This document shows positions 54,770-63,971 of a DNA stretch of 64,000 nt, one piece after another. A program made the translations under genes and the position numbers. Below the pieces are notes generated by a model. That model ran no database searches. It had not been told where the DNA came from and saw only the letters and a list, made by a program, of their open reading frames with translations. The DNA is from Candidatus Saccharimonadota bacterium (GTDB lineage: Bacteria; Patescibacteriota; Saccharimonadia; Saccharimonadales; Saccharimonadaceae), in NCBI GenBank assembly GCA_017545505.1, contig JAFWNB010000001.1:39706-103705 (forward strand), given 5' to 3'. The stretch's first letter is position 1; each line of letters begins with the position of its first letter.

Positions 54770-55279
54770 ATGGATTATGGTCAACCTGTAAAAACTCCAG
54801 AAAATGTTGTTGATGGTAATTTTGTTTCTGCAAAAGAACAGGTTGATTCGGTATCACCTATAGAAAGGGACTATAAAGGAATTGGCAATGTGGTTTCGAA
54901 TTTACCAGGGGAGCAGCCAGGTTTTTATGAGGGAAAAAGCGTAATAGGTGAGAGTGACAATTTACAGAATACTGGAGAGGGGTCGAAGCTCGGTGAAGTA
55001 GTGAATTTAGAAATGCCTCCTCTTAGCAATAATTCCGACAAGGTTGCAGATGCGGCTGATGTAGCTGAGAACGCGCTATCTTTTGATACTAAGTTATTGA
55101 ACGTAAAAAATGGGCTGAAAAAAGAAGGCGTAAAAGAGGTGAAACGGATGGTCGATAAATTTAATAAGGGTGAAATTGATCCGGCGAAATTGAACGATAG
55201 CGTTCGCAACGAGGTGCAAAGTGTTCTCGATAGCTCTTTTGGTGCAAATTCGGCATGGAAGAAAGATGAGGCGGCATGA
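54770..55279 (+). CDS. Unrecognised soluble protein
   Basis: A 169-aa acidic protein with a probably disordered N-terminal 100 residues and a helical C-terminus (LLNVKNGLKKEGVKEVKRMVDKFNKGEIDPAKLNDSVRNEVQSVLDSSFG). No signal peptide. TAAAAT at 54758-54763 is exactly 6 nt before the ATG, again a leaderless arrangement. It lies 59 nt before the TraG-like ATPase gene; in CPR genomes such small proteins often accompany this ATPase, but I cannot assign a function. Confidence 0.65.
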   Translation: MDYGQPVKTPENVVDGNFVSAKEQVDSVSPIERDYKGIGNVVSNLPGEQPGFYEGKSVIGESDNLQNTGEGSKLGEVVNLEMPPLSNNSDKVADAADVAENALSFDTKLLNVKNGLKKEGVKEVKRMVDKFNKGEIDPAKLNDSVRNEVQSVLDSSFGANSAWKKDEAA

Positions 55280-55337
55280 GTAAATATATCTGTTTTAGTA
55301 TTTTTTACAACAATAATGTCAAGAGAAGGGTAGCATA

Positions 55338-58085
55338 ATGGAAACTTGGGTGGTTATCTTGATTATGGTGGTAGCGTTAGTACTTCTTGTGGCGGTGGTT
55401 TTTGGAGCACAAATTTCCAAGATGCGAAAAGCAAAAAAATATGAGAGAGGACTTAAGATGGTGCCACTCTTGATTCATTTACCTCCAACTACGGATGATA
55501 TTGACGGGGGTGGGCGCGATAAGCGCGATATCACGAATGAAGCAGTTTCGAAGGCACAGGTAATGTACTCTATTCTTGCTTCAACAATTACCAAGGGATT
55601 AAAGACTAAGCTTTATGGGCAGAGACACTTTTCGTTTGAGATAATAGCAAAAGATGGATTTATCAAATATTACGCCATTGTACCGGCTGTTTTAACGGGG
55701 ACGGTTAGGCAAGCAATTCAATCTTCTTATCCTACGGTAAGAATTGAGGAAAAGAAGGAAGAAAATATCTTTGAAGGTGGCGGTGGCGTGAATGCTGTGG
55801 TCGGGGCGGAATTAACCTTAAATAAAGAGTATTATTTGCCGATTGCAACTTACGAAGACACGAAACGTGATGCTCAGATGGCACTGCTTAATGCGCTCGC
55901 CAATGTGAAGAAAAATGAGGGTGCTGCTGTACAAATTTTGTTTCGTCCTGCACAAAAAAATTGGTCTTCAAAAGGCAAAATGTATATTGAAAATGTGCAA
56001 AAAGGAAAGAAAGTTACTACTGGGGGTGCGTTATTCGGTCAGCTAGTTATCGATATCATGAGAGCTCCGTTTGAGCCGCCCGCTGAACGTGAAGAAAAGA
56101 AAACAGAGGTAGTGACCAATGTGAAGCAAAATGAGATCGAGGCAATTACTAATAAGATGAAGTTTCCGGCATTTGAGACATTGGTTAGGGTAGTGGTCAG
56201 CTCTGAAAATAGCGCACGCTCCGAAGCAATTATGGGTGGCATCGTGAGCTCTTTTTCTCAATTTGATTATCCGGAAATGAACGGATTTAAGATTAACACA
56301 ATGAAGGATCCAAAGAAACTGACGATAGATTATGTTTTTAGGTTTTTCCCACTAAAGTATTCTTCTAACATCTTAAATAGTGTTGAGTTGGCGTCGATTT
56401 ATCATTTGCCAGAACAGAGTGCTATACCTACTTCTCAGGTTGAGAGACAATTAGTGAAACAAGTTGATGGTCCGGCGAAGCTTGCTACCGAAGGCGTGTT
56501 ACTTGGAACTAACGAATTTAGAGGGGTAAAGAAAGCGATTTACTTGGACGATAAGAACCGACGTCGCCACATGTACGTAATAGGTCAAACTGGTATGGGT
56601 AAATCTGTTTTCCTAGAGAATATTGCTTTTCAAGATATGTGCGATGGTAGAGGGTTTGCCTTTATCGACCCACATGGTGATGCGGTAGAGGCTTTGCTCC
56701 AGAGAGTACCTGAGGAGAGAATAGACGACGTTATTTACTTCGATCCTTCAGATATAGAACATCCGGTAGGTATGAACATGTTTGAATTTTCTAATGACGA
56801 CCAAAAAGACTTTATTGTTCAAGAGGGAATTAGCATGTTACAATCTTTGTTTGATCCACAAAATCAGGGGTTCTTTGGTCCGCGTGGCCAGCATATGTTT
56901 AGAAATGCAGCTTTACTCTTGATGTCTGATCCGGCAGGGGCGACATTTATCGATATTCCGCAGTGTTTTACAGATCCGGAATTTGTGAAGTATAAATTGA
57001 AGTATGTAACGGATAAGGCGGTCTATGATTATTGGACGAAGGAATTTCCGGCTTCACAGAAATCCAGTGATGCTGGCGAAGTGACAACTTGGTTTGCTTC
57101 TAAATGGGGACCGTTCCTTGCAAACACTATAATGAGAAACACTTTAGGACAGGTAAAATCAGGGTTTAATATTAGAGAGATTATGGACAACAAGAAGATT
57201 TTCTTAGTAAACCTCTCTAAGGGTAAGCTCGGTGATATCAACTCTAATCTTCTCGGTATGATTTTTGTGATGAAATTCCAACAGGCTGCTATGAGTCGCC
57301 AAGATATTCCAGAGGATGAACGTAAAGACTTTTGTCTCTATGTGGATGAGTTCCAAAACTTTGCAACAGATAGCTTTGAATCAATTTTGTCTGAGGCAAG
57401 GAAGTATCGTTTGAATTTAATTGTTGCTAACCAGTTTATGACCCAGTTAACAGATAAAATCAGGGAAGCACTTCTTGGTAACGTTGGTACGATTATTTGT
57501 GGGCGCGTAGGCGTAACGGATGCTGATTTGATGGTAAAAGCATTCACTCCGACCTTTACGGCAGAGGATTTAACTAAAACGCCAAATTTCGCAGCGGTGG
57601 CTAAGGTGATGATGTTTGATATGCCTTCGGCGCCATTTACGATGAAACTGCCAGCACCGATGGGAGAACCAAATGTTGAATTAATGGATAGCTTAAAGGT
57701 TTATTCAGCTACTAAATATGGCAAGACTCGTTCTGAAGTAGAAAAGGAAATTCAGGACAGGTGGAGTGTAGTAGAAAAAGGCAAAGCAGCTGAAAGCCAC
57801 GCAGAGGCCCCAGAAGAGCCGATTCCGCAAAAACCGGTATCCGATAGCACTTCGGGCATAAAAGGGCCTTCTAGCACGTCTGAAGGGGCTAAAAAAGGAT
57901 TTTTGGACGAGTGGTTGGCCAGGAATACGGCTAAAACGCCAGAGCGGCCTGCGACCTCACAACAGCAACAGCCTGTTACACAGCCTCCAATTGAACAACA
58001 ACCAGCTGAACCGTCTTTGGTCGAACAACCTCAATCTCAGCCCGTCGCGCAGCCCGAAGAAGAGGTGATTTTTAAGGTACAATAA
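55338..58085 (+). CDS. TraG/TraD/VirB4-like type IV secretion ATPase with N-terminal membrane anchor
   Basis: The 915-aa protein has one N-terminal membrane helix (VVILIMVVALVLLVAVVFGA), an N-terminal domain of about 350 aa (DUF8128-like in CPR relatives), and a large P-loop ATPase: Walker A GQTGMGKSVFLEN near residue 418, FAFIDPHGDAVEAL, DVIYFDPSD, Walker B LYVDEFQNFA near 674 and LIVANQFMTQL. A Pro/Gln-rich tail of about 100 residues follows. Such ATPases drive DNA or protein transfer in conjugation and type IV secretion. No relaxase or other T4SS genes are nearby, so it may serve pili or host interaction. Confidence 0.85.
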   Translation: METWVVILIMVVALVLLVAVVFGAQISKMRKAKKYERGLKMVPLLIHLPPTTDDIDGGGRDKRDITNEAVSKAQVMYSILASTITKGLKTKLYGQRHFSFEIIAKDGFIKYYAIVPAVLTGTVRQAIQSSYPTVRIEEKKEENIFEGGGGVNAVVGAELTLNKEYYLPIATYEDTKRDAQMALLNALANVKKNEGAAVQILFRPAQKNWSSKGKMYIENVQKGKKVTTGGALFGQLVIDIMRAPFEPPAEREEKKTEVVTNVKQNEIEAITNKMKFPAFETLVRVVVSSENSARSEAIMGGIVSSFSQFDYPEMNGFKINTMKDPKKLTIDYVFRFFPLKYSSNILNSVELASIYHLPEQSAIPTSQVERQLVKQVDGPAKLATEGVLLGTNEFRGVKKAIYLDDKNRRRHMYVIGQTGMGKSVFLENIAFQDMCDGRGFAFIDPHGDAVEALLQRVPEERIDDVIYFDPSDIEHPVGMNMFEFSNDDQKDFIVQEGISMLQSLFDPQNQGFFGPRGQHMFRNAALLLMSDPAGATFIDIPQCFTDPEFVKYKLKYVTDKAVYDYWTKEFPASQKSSDAGEVTTWFASKWGPFLANTIMRNTLGQVKSGFNIREIMDNKKIFLVNLSKGKLGDINSNLLGMIFVMKFQQAAMSRQDIPEDERKDFCLYVDEFQNFATDSFESILSEARKYRLNLIVANQFMTQLTDKIREALLGNVGTIICGRVGVTDADLMVKAFTPTFTAEDLTKTPNFAAVAKVMMFDMPSAPFTMKLPAPMGEPNVELMDSLKVYSATKYGKTRSEVEKEIQDRWSVVEKGKAAESHAEAPEEPIPQKPVSDSTSGIKGPSSTSEGAKKGFLDEWLARNTAKTPERPATSQQQQPVTQPPIEQQPAEPSLVEQPQSQPVAQPEEEVIFKVQ

Positions 58086-58168
58086 TCTGAAAAATAGGGC
58101 TAAAATAGCTTGTATTTTTTGGTTTTTAGGTGTATAATAGAGAGGTATATTAAAGAAGAGGTATAAAA

Positions 58169-60154
58169 ATGGCTGAAAAAGCTGAAGCTTATGATTCGTC
58201 AGAAATCCGAGTGCTAGAAGGGCTTGAACCGGTGCGACTTCGCCCGGGGATGTATATTGGTTCCACAGGTTACGATGGTTTACATCACTTGATAAAGGAA
58301 ATTGCCGATAACTCTATTGATGAGGCAATTGCTGGATATGCTAATAGGGTAGATATTACTATTTTAAAAGATGGGGGAATTAGAGTTGATGATAATGGAC
58401 GCGGTATTCCTGTAGATATTCATCCTAAGACCGGCAAATCTACTCTTGAAACTGTTTTGACCGTGCTTCATGCTGGTGGTAAATTTGGTGATGGCGGCTA
58501 TAAGGTATCATCGGGGCTTCACGGTGTGGGCTCATCAGTCGTAAATGCTCTTTCTACTAGTATGATTGCCGAGGTTTATAGGGATGGAAAAACCCATCAT
58601 ATTGAATTTGACACTGGTAAGCCGACTATGGAACTTAAGGTAACAAAAGGTTCACCAAGAGAATCTGGTACTTCTATCACTTTTTACCCTGATCCTACTA
58701 TTTTTAAAGAGACTACGACTTTTGATTATAATTGGGTTTCTAATTATGCACGGCACCAGGCGTATCTTACAAAAGGGATTTTGATTACTGTAACAGATGA
58801 GCGCACAGGGGCACATGAGTCATTTTATTTCGAAGGTGGAATTAGAAGTTATGTTAAACGTCTTAATAACGGTAAGGAGTTACTATCTGATGATATCTTT
58901 TATGTAGATAAACAGATTGGTGATACCGGCGTAGAGGTTGCTCTGCAATATAATGATTCTTATGCAGAGACGTTAAAACCATTTGCGAATAATGTATTAA
59001 CTCCTGACGGCGGAATGCACGTGGTAGGTTTTAGGACAGGTTTAACGCGTACGGTGAATGATTACGCACGTAAAAATGGCTTATTAAAAGAGAAGGAAGA
59101 TAATTTAACAGGTGATGATATAAAAGAAGGTTTGACGGCGGTTATTTTAGTAAAACTACCAGATCCGCAGTTCGAAGGCCAGACTAAAAATAAACTTGGT
59201 AATCCAGAGGTACGTGGTTATGTCGATAAAGTGATGACAGAGTATTTTGGTTATTACCTTGAGGAAAATCCGGCAATTGCTAAAAAAATTGTAGGAAAAG
59301 CAACGTTAGCAGCTAGAGCACGCAAAGCAGCAAGAGCGGCTAGAGACAATGTAATCCGTAAAGGGGCATTTGAGGGGCTTAATTTACCGTCAAAGTTGGC
59401 CGATTGTTCGTCTCGCGATCGTTCAGAGTGTGAGCTCTTTATCGTAGAGGGTAATTCGGCGGCTGGTTCGGCTAAGGAAGGGCGCAATCCTCAGATACAG
59501 GCAATTTTGCCTTTACGCGGTAAGGTGCTAAATACTGAAAGAGCACGTCTTGATAAAATGTTAGCTAATCAAGAGCTAGTTTCTCTTATTAAGGGGTTAG
59601 GTGTGGGAATTGGTGATCAATTTAATATTGATGGTCTAAGGTACGATAAGATTATTTTCATGACAGATGCTGATGTTGATGGTCTTCATATCGCTACGCT
59701 CCTTATGACTTTCTTTTTCCGATATATGCCTCAAGTAATAGAGGACGGACATGTTTATTTGGCAAAACCACCTTTGTTTGGGTTGATTAAGGGAACTGGT
59801 AATACTAGAAAGATAGATTATGTTTATGACGAAGTGGCGCTTGAGAATAAATTGACTGAAAAAATTGAAGAAAGACGTAAGAATGGCACAAAAATTGATG
59901 AATCACAAGAGAGATTTAAGCAAGCAGGTTATACTGCACAACAGCGGTTTAAGGGTCTAGGTGAAATGGACGCTAAGCAGCTTTGGGAGACTACGATGGA
60001 TCCAGAGAATCGTATTTTGGTAAAGGTCCATGTTGAAGACGCCGAAAAAGCCGATGCCGTATTTACGAAGCTAATGGGGGATCAGGTCGAGCTTCGTAAG
60101 AACTTTATACAGGCCGGTGCTGCATCTGTTAATCTTGATGATTTGGACTTTTAA
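58169..60154 (+). CDS. gyrB: DNA gyrase subunit B
   Basis: GyrB supplies ATP hydrolysis for negative supercoiling. The 661-aa protein shows the GHKL ATPase domain (EIADNSIDEAIAGYANRV, VDDNGRGIPVDIHPKTGKS, GLHGVGSSVVNALS), transducer, and the Toprim domain with EGNSAAGSAKEGRNPQIQAILPLRGK and metal site TDADVDGLHIATLL, ending in VNLDDLDF. Length is at the upper end of the Gram-positive type. TATAAT about 34 nt upstream; AGAGG before the ATG. Followed by gyrA after 9 nt. ParE cannot be excluded but a gyrA partner with a GyrA box supports gyrase. Confidence 0.95.
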   Translation: MAEKAEAYDSSEIRVLEGLEPVRLRPGMYIGSTGYDGLHHLIKEIADNSIDEAIAGYANRVDITILKDGGIRVDDNGRGIPVDIHPKTGKSTLETVLTVLHAGGKFGDGGYKVSSGLHGVGSSVVNALSTSMIAEVYRDGKTHHIEFDTGKPTMELKVTKGSPRESGTSITFYPDPTIFKETTTFDYNWVSNYARHQAYLTKGILITVTDERTGAHESFYFEGGIRSYVKRLNNGKELLSDDIFYVDKQIGDTGVEVALQYNDSYAETLKPFANNVLTPDGGMHVVGFRTGLTRTVNDYARKNGLLKEKEDNLTGDDIKEGLTAVILVKLPDPQFEGQTKNKLGNPEVRGYVDKVMTEYFGYYLEENPAIAKKIVGKATLAARARKAARAARDNVIRKGAFEGLNLPSKLADCSSRDRSECELFIVEGNSAAGSAKEGRNPQIQAILPLRGKVLNTERARLDKMLANQELVSLIKGLGVGIGDQFNIDGLRYDKIIFMTDADVDGLHIATLLMTFFFRYMPQVIEDGHVYLAKPPLFGLIKGTGNTRKIDYVYDEVALENKLTEKIEERRKNGTKIDESQERFKQAGYTAQQRFKGLGEMDAKQLWETTMDPENRILVKVHVEDAEKADAVFTKLMGDQVELRKNFIQAGAASVNLDDLDF

Positions 60155-60163
60155 GGAGGAACT

Positions 60164-62665
60164 ATGGAAGACGATAAAAACAAGAACAATTTACCAGAAG
60201 AGTTAGAATCCAATAATATTGTTGATGGTATTGAGGTTAAACCTGTCGAACACACTATGGAGGATTATTTCCTTCGTTATTCGATGTCTGTAATCGTCGA
60301 CCGCGCTCTTCCTGACGTGCGCGATGGTTTGAAACCAGTAAATCGCCGTATTCTCTATACGATGAATAAAAATGGTTGGAAGGCACCTCATGCTACCGTT
60401 AAGTCTGCCCGTATCGTTGGTGATGTAATGGGTAAATATCATCCGCATGGTGATTCGTCTATTTATATGGCGATGGTGAATCTTGCTCAACCATGGAAGA
60501 TGCGCTATACCCTGATTGAGGGGCAAGGTAACTTTGGTTCGATGGACGGAGACGAGCCAGCAGCCTATCGTTATACTGAGGCCAGAATGGACAAGGTGGG
60601 GGCCGAACTTCTTACTGATATTGAGAAAGACACCGTAGATTTTCGTGATAACTTCGATGGCACTGAGCAAGAGCCAGTAGTTTTGCCGGCCGCTCTCCCT
60701 AATATTCTTTTAAATGGCCAGATGGGTATTGCTGTTGGCATGGCTACCAATATTCCTCCGCATAATCTTGGAGAATTAGTTGATGCTACCGTCGCTCAGA
60801 TAGATAACCCCGAAATTACCCTTGATGAACTGATGAAATACGTTAAGGGGCCAGATTTCCCGACTGGCGCTGAGGTTTACGGTGGTGCGCCGATGAAACA
60901 GGCGTATGCTACAGGTAAAGGCTCAGTAGTGATTAGAGCTGTCGCTAATATTGAAGAGCGCAAGAATGGCCGCTATAATATCGTAATTACTGAAGTACCG
61001 TATGGTATGAGTAAAGAGGGGTTCATTGAAAAAGTTCGCGAGTTGGTACTCTCTAAGAAACTAGATCACATCGCTGATGCGCGCGATGAATCAGCCAGAG
61101 GTAAAATACGTATAGTTGTAGAACTAAAGAAAGACGCTTTCCCAAAGAAGATTTTGAATCAACTTTATAAGATGACAGGGCTTCAAACGGCATTTCATTA
61201 CAATATGCTAGCGCTAGTAGATGGCGTGCAACCTCGTATATTGGGGCTCAAAGAGATTTTGGCAGAATTTATTAAGCATCGCCAGGTGGTAACGCGTCGT
61301 AGAACTGAGTTTGAATTAAAGAAGGCGAAAGAACGTGCTCATATCTTGGAAGGTTTGAAGATTGCTCTTGATAACATCGACGAAGTGATTAAAGTGATTC
61401 GCGCCTCTTACGATGATGCCGACAAGCAGTTGATGTCTAGGTTTGGTTTGTCTGAAATCCAGGCGAATGCAATTTTACAGATGCAACTACGTCGCTTACA
61501 GGGATTAGAGCGCGATAAGATTGAGGAAGAATTAAAACAACTTCACGAACTAATTAAGAAATTAGAGGCAATATTGGCTGACGAAAATGAAATATTACGT
61601 GTAATCAAAGAAGAATTAGTTGCCCTGAAAGAAAAATATGGCGACGAGCGTCGCTCCAAGATTATTAATCATGAAGTAGGGAAGTTTTCTGAGGAAGAAT
61701 TGATTCCGGAAGAGGAAAGCGTAATACTATTAACGGCAGAGAATTATATGAAGCGTGTACCGCAAACCGACTTCCGCAAGCAAAATAGAGGCGGCAAGGG
61801 TAAGCGTGGTATGACTACTAAGGAAGAAGATGTTATTGCTCAGATTTTGACAGCTAATTCCCATGACTTTCTCTTATTCTTTACTAACCAGGGTAGATTA
61901 TTTAGAATGAAAGCTTATGAGGTGCCACAGGCTTCTCTAGCTGCTAAGGGAACTGCGGCCGTGAATATGTTGAATATGCATCCAGAGGAGAAAATTACGG
62001 CAATTATTAAGCAGGGAGATGCTGGAGCCAATGGATTCCTCTTTATGGCTACTAAGAAAGGAACAATCAAAAAATCGGCGATTAAAGATTTCTTTAATGT
62101 ACGTTCTAATGGATTGATCGCTATTAAGCTAGATGCCGGTGATGAACTTCGATGGGTGAAAGAAACGACAGGGGATAATGATATTGTAATTTCTACTTCT
62201 GCTGGGCAAGCTACAAGGTTTAATGAGAAAGAAGTACGAGCGATGGGTCGATCGGCGATGGGCGTAAGGGGCATGAGGTTAAGGCCAAAAGATGAAATTG
62301 TGGGAATGGATGTGGTGACTGATGCAAAGCAAAAATTGATTGTAGTATCGGCAAATGGTTATGGAAAAGCTACCTTAGTATCTAACTTCCCACCACATAA
62401 GAGGGGCGGCGTAGGTATAAAAGTTGCCGCAGTAACAGCGAAAACTGGGCCAATTGTGGCGGTACATACGCTGGATCCTTTGGCAAAAGAGGTGATTATG
62501 ATGTCTACTAAAGGTCAAGCGATTCGTGTAGCCATGAAAGAAATTCCAACTTTAGGACGCGCGACGCAAGGTGTACGTATTATGAAGATGGGTGATGGTG
62601 ATACCGTAGCATCAATTGGAATTGTGCTACCAGAGGAAGAAACAGAAGAAGTAGCAGAAAAGTAA
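60164..62665 (+). CDS. gyrA: DNA gyrase subunit A
   Basis: GyrA cuts and rejoins DNA. The 833-aa protein contains MSVIVDRALPDVRDGLKPVNRRILYTM, the HPHGDSSIYMAMVNLAQPW region, catalytic Tyr near residue 137 in AYRYTEARM, the coiled-coil arm (QANAILQMQLRRLQGLERDKIEEELKQL) and the C-terminal beta-pinwheel with GyrA-box KQNRGGKGKRG near 543, which distinguishes gyrase from topoisomerase IV. AGGAGG precedes the ATG. The gene ends 115 nt before a surface protein gene. Confidence 0.96.
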   Translation: MEDDKNKNNLPEELESNNIVDGIEVKPVEHTMEDYFLRYSMSVIVDRALPDVRDGLKPVNRRILYTMNKNGWKAPHATVKSARIVGDVMGKYHPHGDSSIYMAMVNLAQPWKMRYTLIEGQGNFGSMDGDEPAAYRYTEARMDKVGAELLTDIEKDTVDFRDNFDGTEQEPVVLPAALPNILLNGQMGIAVGMATNIPPHNLGELVDATVAQIDNPEITLDELMKYVKGPDFPTGAEVYGGAPMKQAYATGKGSVVIRAVANIEERKNGRYNIVITEVPYGMSKEGFIEKVRELVLSKKLDHIADARDESARGKIRIVVELKKDAFPKKILNQLYKMTGLQTAFHYNMLALVDGVQPRILGLKEILAEFIKHRQVVTRRRTEFELKKAKERAHILEGLKIALDNIDEVIKVIRASYDDADKQLMSRFGLSEIQANAILQMQLRRLQGLERDKIEEELKQLHELIKKLEAILADENEILRVIKEELVALKEKYGDERRSKIINHEVGKFSEEELIPEEESVILLTAENYMKRVPQTDFRKQNRGGKGKRGMTTKEEDVIAQILTANSHDFLLFFTNQGRLFRMKAYEVPQASLAAKGTAAVNMLNMHPEEKITAIIKQGDAGANGFLFMATKKGTIKKSAIKDFFNVRSNGLIAIKLDAGDELRWVKETTGDNDIVISTSAGQATRFNEKEVRAMGRSAMGVRGMRLRPKDEIVGMDVVTDAKQKLIVVSANGYGKATLVSNFPPHKRGGVGIKVAAVTAKTGPIVAVHTLDPLAKEVIMMSTKGQAIRVAMKEIPTLGRATQGVRIMKMGDGDTVASIGIVLPEEETEEVAEK

Positions 62666-62743
62666 AACAGTTATTCTTAAATCTATAACAATTATGTTTT
62701 GATTTTTATAGGGTGGGGGTTGAATTGTCGATTTAGGTGTGTT

Positions 62744-62777
62744 TATACTCCTCTCAAAATTAAAATAACAGAGGAGT
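62744..62777 (+). promoter_or_regulatory. Promoter and inverted repeat before the surface protein gene
   Basis: TATACT at 62744-62749 with TTGAAT 18 bp upstream. The inverted repeat ACTCCTCT (62747-62754)/AGAGGAGT (62770-62777) joins the -10 region and the Shine-Dalgarno. It could be a repressor site or, if transcription starts earlier, an RBS-masking hairpin. Confidence 0.5.
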
Positions 62778-62780
62778 ATT

Positions 62781-63842
62781 ATGAAAAAAATACCGATTTT
62801 ATTATCGTCAATTTTAGTGTTTAGCATGGTTTTTGCTGGAATACTAGGCAAAGAAACACATGCGATGTTTAAAGATGATGAGGAATGGCCGTGGTGGTCG
62901 GTTGAGGAGCTTTTAGAGTATCGAGATGAAGTATTGCGCGAAGAACAAGAATTATGCGGTGATAACGTAGAATGTAGGGAAGAATTATATTTTTCTAAGA
63001 TGGAAAATGAAAATGAAAAGGATAACAAATATCAATCTTTACAGATGCTCATAGAACAGAGATTTGTGGTAACGTCGGTAAATCCAACTACTGGCGTGGT
63101 GAAGGTTCTATACAATAATGAAGATGAGTGGATGAGGAGAATGGGGATAGATGAACGGGAAGATTTGAATGTTCTTTATGTGGGTTGGCTAGAGGAGAAT
63201 CCTAATCAAATTTATAGTTTACCTTTGCCGCTTTGGCGTTACATGTTAGATGACGTAGTTGGTGCTCATAAGATTTATTCTTGGCAGACAGGAGAAGGAG
63301 ATTATCTTTTGAATCCTGGAGTAGAAGTTGAATTGCCGACCGTGATGGGTTTAGATGAAAATAGTTTAGGGAAAATTGGGTATGTAGCTGAAGCAAATTT
63401 TTATAACGCAGTGGGACAGTTTGATTATTTGTCGTGTCTTAGCGAGCCGGATTATAGGCCGGGGATGGATTGTAGATTAATGCTTTCGGCCGGACACGCG
63501 CTTGGGTATTTCCCGCCTAGGGAATCTCTTGAGGAAATAGAAGATTCGAATAATGTGAATTCTATCAATAATGGGAATGAAGATGATGCTAATAATGCTA
63601 GTGAGGTTACAGGAATTAGCGAACAAATAAGCGATTTAAAGAGTGATGATGTAAATAGTGAGGTAATATTGACACCAGGGACCGGGGAAGCACGAACTAA
63701 TAATGAAAAAAGTATCGAAATGCCGTGGTGGATGGCGACGATTTTTATAGTTGGTGTTGGTATAATAACATGGTTTTTCTGGCCAAGTAGAAAAAATAAA
63801 AAAAATCATGAAAAAAGTATTGACAAACCTGTTGAGATTTGA
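62781..63842 (+). CDS. Exported surface protein with C-terminal membrane anchor
   Basis: The 353-aa protein has a signal peptide (MKKIPILLSSILVFSMVFAGILGKETHA), an acidic ectodomain of about 280 residues with three or four Cys, an Asn/Asp/Ser-rich linker, and a C-terminal helix (WWMATIFIVGVGIITWFFW) followed by a basic tail RKNKKNHEK. I do not recognise the ectodomain. The order signal peptide, stalk, membrane helix and basic tail resembles wall-spanning proteins, but no LPxTG motif is visible. The rRNA promoter overlaps its 3' end. Confidence 0.72.
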   Translation: MKKIPILLSSILVFSMVFAGILGKETHAMFKDDEEWPWWSVEELLEYRDEVLREEQELCGDNVECREELYFSKMENENEKDNKYQSLQMLIEQRFVVTSVNPTTGVVKVLYNNEDEWMRRMGIDEREDLNVLYVGWLEENPNQIYSLPLPLWRYMLDDVVGAHKIYSWQTGEGDYLLNPGVEVELPTVMGLDENSLGKIGYVAEANFYNAVGQFDYLSCLSEPDYRPGMDCRLMLSAGHALGYFPPRESLEEIEDSNNVNSINNGNEDDANNASEVTGISEQISDLKSDDVNSEVILTPGTGEARTNNEKSIEMPWWMATIFIVGVGIITWFFWPSRKNKKNHEKSIDKPVEI

Positions 63843-63848
63843 TAAGAT
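63820..63848 (+). promoter_or_regulatory. rRNA operon promoter
   Basis: TTGACA (63820-63825), 17-bp spacer, TAAGAT (63843-63848). It overlaps the end of the surface protein gene. Confidence 0.75.
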
Positions 63849-63896
63849 GAGGACAGTCTAAAGCTGCGAGTACTTATTTTAGTAGTCTTTGGAAAA

Positions 63897-63905
63897 TCTT
63901 TAACA
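63897..63905 (+). promoter_or_regulatory. boxA-like antitermination element
   Basis: TCTTTAACA matches the core of the rRNA boxA consensus (TGCTCTTTAACA) and lies in the leader between promoter and 16S. Confidence 0.5.
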
Positions 63906-63971
63906 ATTTAGTTGTGCAATTAATCATCGTCAGTTTTATTTTATGTTGAGTTTTTAACAAACTTATACTTT

